Shown one piece after another: positions 34,000-36,600 of a stretch of 36,600 nt of DNA. Origin of the DNA: Isochrysis galbana (lineage: Eukaryota; Haptophyta; Isochrysidales; Isochrysidaceae). The notes beneath the pieces are model-generated. The model was not told the origin of the DNA. It saw only the letters and a program-made list of their open reading frames with translations, and did not search any database. Position 1 is the stretch's first letter. Each line of letters starts with the position of its first letter. The translations under genes were made by a program, and so were the position numbers. The stretch covers positions 1,549,877 through 1,586,476 of the forward strand of contig CM030945.1 in NCBI GenBank assembly GCA_018136815.1, written 5' to 3'.

Positions 34000-34720
34000 A
34001 TCACTGACTATGATCAGACTATAGTCATATGGGTATATAGATATTGTGTCTTGATGTTAATCTAATTTTAGTTCTTTTCGCCGTTTTTTGTTTATTTGGA
34101 GGGAGGGGAAAGCCGAAACCCCGAAACGCCCCCGCCCGCCCCCCCCTACCTACGTACCTACGCCCCACTTGTATGTGAGCAAGTATGGCGTGGGAGGGCG
34201 TCTTGGTCTTGGGGCGTGGGAGGAGAGCACTCTGGGGCTAGCCACAGTTCAGGAGGATGCCCTTATTGATGGGCAGCAAGAAGGTGTGTCTGAGATGTTT
34301 GAAGATGATGTCGATGGGGATGGGACTGTTGGGTGCCTGAGCGGTGTGGGTGTGGAGAGCGAGAGTGACTGATGGTAGCATTGTCTCGGACGATGCATCC
34401 AATACCATTGTGCTAGTATATTCTATATATAGGCTATTGTCGTGCGCGCATACGATTGACCTCGAGCCGCTCGATCATTGCGCAGTTTAGTATATCTGGC
34501 TCCGCAACCCGCAACCCGCAATGCGTAGGCATTAATCGACAGGCGGCGCGCAGCGCGCTCTGCCCTGCTTTGCGCTTTGCTCGCGCGCTTGCGCAGGCTG
34601 GCAGTGACTATAATTTAATTTTTAACAAATTTTTATGGGTCGCGGCGCGGCAAAGGAACGGGACTAGCGCGCACACAAGACAGGACTCCCTGCCGCGGTG
34701 AGCGTAAGCACCCTTCCCCC

Positions 34721-35725
34721 TTATGCCACCCAGCTCTTCACTAGCTTACTACCTGCGCTAGCCGGAGCACCCCTCCCTCCACACTCAAGCAGCCCCCCAC
34801 GCCAGGATCCTGTTTTGGTCTCGCAGGCAAGGGGGCCTAATGGGAGGGTGAGGAGCAACTCCTCAAAGAGGAGCTTTGGGGAAGGAGATGTTTGAGTGGG
34901 GGCGCTATACCCTTGCGCTAGGCATGGGCAGCGACGCCGCCTCAAAACATGTCCTCCCTCTGGTCTTGAGTCGAAATTTTTGGTGTTTGAATCCGAGGGC
35001 GAGGGGGTTTGTGCTTCTTGGGTTGGTTGTAGTGGGATGAGGGAGTGGGAGATGGAGTGAAGTGTTGAAAGAGGGCCCAAGGCAGGGCACTGAGTTGTAG
35101 GTACTTGTGGCCCACAAGCGTGGGGTGAAAACGAAAAGTGTATCAACATGTGTCTTGAATTGAAATTTTTGGTGCTTTGAACAGAGGGCGGGGGGGTTCG
35201 TGCCGTTTGGGTTGGTTGAAGTGTGAAGGGGGAGTGGGAGAGGGAGTCTAGTGTTGAGAGAGGGCCCAAGGCAGGGCACTGAGTGATTGGTACTAGTGGC
35301 CCACAAGAGTGGGGTGAAGACGAGAATTGTGTCAACAAGTTGGAAAACAGAGGCATGGGGTGCTCTCCGTATGGGGTTGATGGTTGTGAAGTGCCCTCCC
35401 ATGTTGGGTGCACTGATGGTAGAGGTTTCCACCATGGGGAGGGCAGCTCAGCTGCCCTCCCACATGAGGTGCTCTTGGGGTGGGAGGGTTTCCCACTGTT
35501 GGAGGGGGTCTCCAAGACCCCCTGCATGATGCGCAGAGCCATGGTGGCAACCTGTTCGGTGCCAGTGCTCGCCACCCCGCGCGCTTGCGCGGGTGTGGTT
35601 TGGATGGGTTGGATGGGCTCTGAGAGGGCTTTCTGACGAGCCGCCTCGGGCGGCGTGGGGCGTCCCAGGTGGGGCGCGGTGGCGAGGGTCGCCTGGGGCT
35701 CGGGAGCGGTCGCGGCACGCTCCAT
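34721..35725 (-). CDS. low-complexity Pro/Thr/Ser-rich frame inside the TIR element
   Basis: 334 codons from an ATG at 35725. The composition is Pro/Thr/Ser-rich with no domain recognised. It includes two 63-residue repeats (TQCPALGPLSTL in each) produced by the 189-bp tandem duplication. Another minus-strand frame is open over the same region, so openness alone is weak evidence. It could be a captured gene piece or merely non-coding. Low confidence. Confidence 0.25.
   Translation of the reverse strand: MERAATAPEPQATLATAPHLGRPTPPEAARQKALSEPIQPIQTTPAQARGVASTGTEQVATMALRIMQGVLETPSNSGKPSHPKSTSCGRAAELPSPWWKPLPSVHPTWEGTSQPSTPYGEHPMPLFSNLLTQFSSSPHSCGPLVPITQCPALGPLSTLDSLSHSPFTLQPTQTARTPPPSVQSTKNFNSRHMLIHFSFSPHACGPQVPTTQCPALGPLSTLHSISHSLIPLQPTQEAQTPSPSDSNTKNFDSRPEGGHVLRRRRCPCLAQGYSAPTQTSPSPKLLFEELLLTLPLGPLACETKTGSWRGGLLECGGRGAPASAGSKLVKSWVA
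34963..35340 (+). repeat. tandem duplication with a 189-bp period
   Basis: Unit 1 starts at about 34963 (GTCTTGAGTCGAAATTTTTG) and unit 2 at about 35152 (GTCTTGAATTGAAATTTTTG). Both contain GAGGGCCCAAGGCAGGGCAC. The copies have diverged noticeably, so the duplication is old. The period is a multiple of three. Confidence 0.8.
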
Positions 35726-35826
35726 AGTTCAAACTATAACAATAGTTTTAGGGGGCTGGCAGTGACTATAGTCGCGCTGCTCTAGTCGTAGTCAAGTCGG
35801 CCCCCTGACTAGCATAGTCAAGTCAT

Positions 35827-35905
35827 GCCATAGCCTCTGACTATTGACTACTAGTCATAGATAGCCCTCTGACTATTGACTACTAGTCATACCATGGGAG
35901 CTTGA
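35827..35905 (+). repeat. subterminal direct repeat, right copy
   Basis: Matches 33921-33999 in the same orientation, although the element ends themselves are inverted. It also carries two CCTCTGACTATTGACTACTAG units. Confidence 0.8.
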
Positions 35906-35949
35906 CTATGCGTCTGACTATAGTCGTGACTTGAATCATGTACAGCTTT

Positions 35950-35959
35950 GCTTCCTACC
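35950..35959 (+). repeat. 10-bp target duplication, right copy
   Basis: GCTTCCTACC, identical to 33841-33850, on the other side of the TIR element. Confidence 0.85.
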
Positions 35960-36352
35960 TTGGGAGGCCTTGTTCGTACGTGCGTTCGGGTTCCCGTCTT
36001 GGGGTTCGAGGCCTCTGACTAGGATCGTGAACCTGCTCAGGGTTTTCTCGATGACCGGCACGTAGTGGAAGGTGTATTGGTCGAATTCCACTTTGTAGAA
36101 GTCTCCTATTATGTACCTCCATGCTATGAGGTAAAGGGCTTTGAGGCTATCGGGCGTCGGCGAGCTTGGGTATGCGAATAGTCTGTCTTTTATTTTCTGG
36201 ATCTTCGATCTCTCCCTTGTGGGGGTGTATCCCGCCACGGCTTCAATGGTTCGAAAGACAGGAATCGTGGAGGGGCATCTAGCTAGGTGAGTTGAGTTTT
36301 CACTGTGTTTACCGCATAGTCTACATTTCGTGCTGGTCAACTAAGTTTATAC

Positions 36353-36600
36353 TAGCCCGGTCACTCACTAGGGGGGTGCGAAGGGCACCATCTGTAATGG
36401 GCAAACGAAGGCCTAAATAAGCTCCCTATAGGTTCCGGTATGGGAGATCAGCAAAAAAAACCGGGGGTCTTCCGGCAAAATTTTCGAAAAATACCCGATT
36501 TCAAGCCTCTGACGGCCTCCAGCGGTCGCCAGGGGCAGCTGCAGGCCTGTCGCAGGCGCGCCATCGCGCGTGCCTGCAGGAGAGGGGAGAGAGAGCGCGG
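36353..36600 (+). mobile_element. left end of a second TIR element of the 7920-8487 family (runs off the window)
   Basis: Begins TAGCCCGGTCACTCACT (36353-36369), the same terminal repeat as the 568-bp element. It continues to match the reverse complement of 8330-8487 for about 160 bp (shared: AAATAAGCTCCCTATAG-like, GATCAGCAAAAAAAA). It abuts the 5' end of the LINE fragment and may be what truncated it. The other end is outside the window. Confidence 0.75.

Larger units (their letters stand above)
33851..35949. mobile_element. 2.1-kb TIR DNA transposon, probably non-autonomous
   Basis: The ends are inverted repeats sharing GCTGTACATGATTCAAGT (left, 33854-33871) and its exact reverse complement (right, 35929-35946), with slightly mismatched outer bases. 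The flanking 10-bp duplication GCTTCCTACC would fit a Mutator-like element (9-11 bp), though no transposase is recognisable. Subterminal regions are packed with TGACTAT, GACTACTAGTCA and GACTATAGTC palindromes, possible transposase binding sites. It interrupts the LINE-like frame. Confidence 0.85.
33713..36340 (-). pseudogene. LINE-like (non-LTR retrotransposon) C-terminal fragment, interrupted by a TIR element
   Basis: The minus-strand frame 36340-35950 encodes a CCHC-type finger (CRLCGKHSENSTHLARC) followed by helical sequence (ALYLIAWRYIIGDFY), like the segment after the RT domain in many LINE ORF2 proteins. The frame has no ATG start and begins after a stop, so it is 5'-truncated here. 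It is broken by the TIR element at 33851-35949. If the element and one target-site copy are ignored, the same frame stays open for 42 more codons down to the stop at 33715-33713. The reverse transcriptase itself is not in the window, so the LINE call rests on the finger and context. Confidence 0.6.

Overview
This window is nuclear DNA from a photosynthetic protist, not a bacterium. Evidence for this is the many short GT-AG introns, LTR, LINE and TIR transposons, a meiosis gene, and a chloroplast galactolipid synthase. That synthase starts with a signal peptide followed by an Arg/Ser-rich stretch, the bipartite leader used to reach a plastid of secondary origin. A haptophyte or stramenopile alga is the best guess, but the species cannot be named from the sequence alone. 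Long C/G homopolymers, CT/GA tracts and one 100-N assembly gap (12501-12600) are typical of such a draft genome.

Layout. (1) 570-5806, minus: a digalactosyldiacylglycerol synthase (DGD1-like, GT4) that I could resolve into about 16 exons. (2) 5807-12500: a repeat zone with purine/pyrimidine tracts, a 0.7-kb dispersed repeat, a 0.57-kb TIR element with target duplication, minisatellites, the 3' end of a Ty3/gypsy chromovirus (minus) and an orphan coiled-coil reading frame (plus). (3) 12601-13110: the C-terminal end of a leucine-rich-repeat gene cut by the gap. (4) 14419-15126, minus: MND1, a meiotic recombination factor whose start codon appears to stand alone in exon 1. (5) 15312-21056: a complete Ty1/copia element with LTRs identical by eye and a 5-bp target duplication, inserted between the divergent genes MND1 and (6) an ABHD11-like mitochondrial hydrolase (21581-22462). 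(7) 23302-24372, minus: a coiled-coil protein sharing a CT/GA-rich divergent promoter region with (8) 25370-32171, plus: a roughly 2,143-residue TRPM-type ion channel. (9) 32425-36600: a second copy of the 0.7-kb repeat, then a LINE coding fragment split by a 2.1-kb TIR element and bordered by the end of another TIR element.

The most striking object is the channel. It has an N-terminal LSDAT/SLOG (MHR1/2) domain, then two complete NUDT9-type ADP-ribose pyrophosphatase modules in tandem, then the TRPM MHR3/4-like region, six membrane segments and coiled coils. In animal and choanoflagellate TRPM2 a single NUDT9 homology domain sits at the C-terminus. Here two copies with apparently intact Nudix boxes lie between MHR2 and MHR3. 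This suggests an independently assembled ADP-ribose-sensing (and probably ADP-ribose-hydrolysing) channel enzyme in an alga.

The genes do not form an operon or a shared pathway. They are separate eukaryotic transcription units in a transposon-rich neighbourhood. Exon boundaries were derived by reading splice sites against known family sequence order and by checking that codon phases close; transcripts would settle them.
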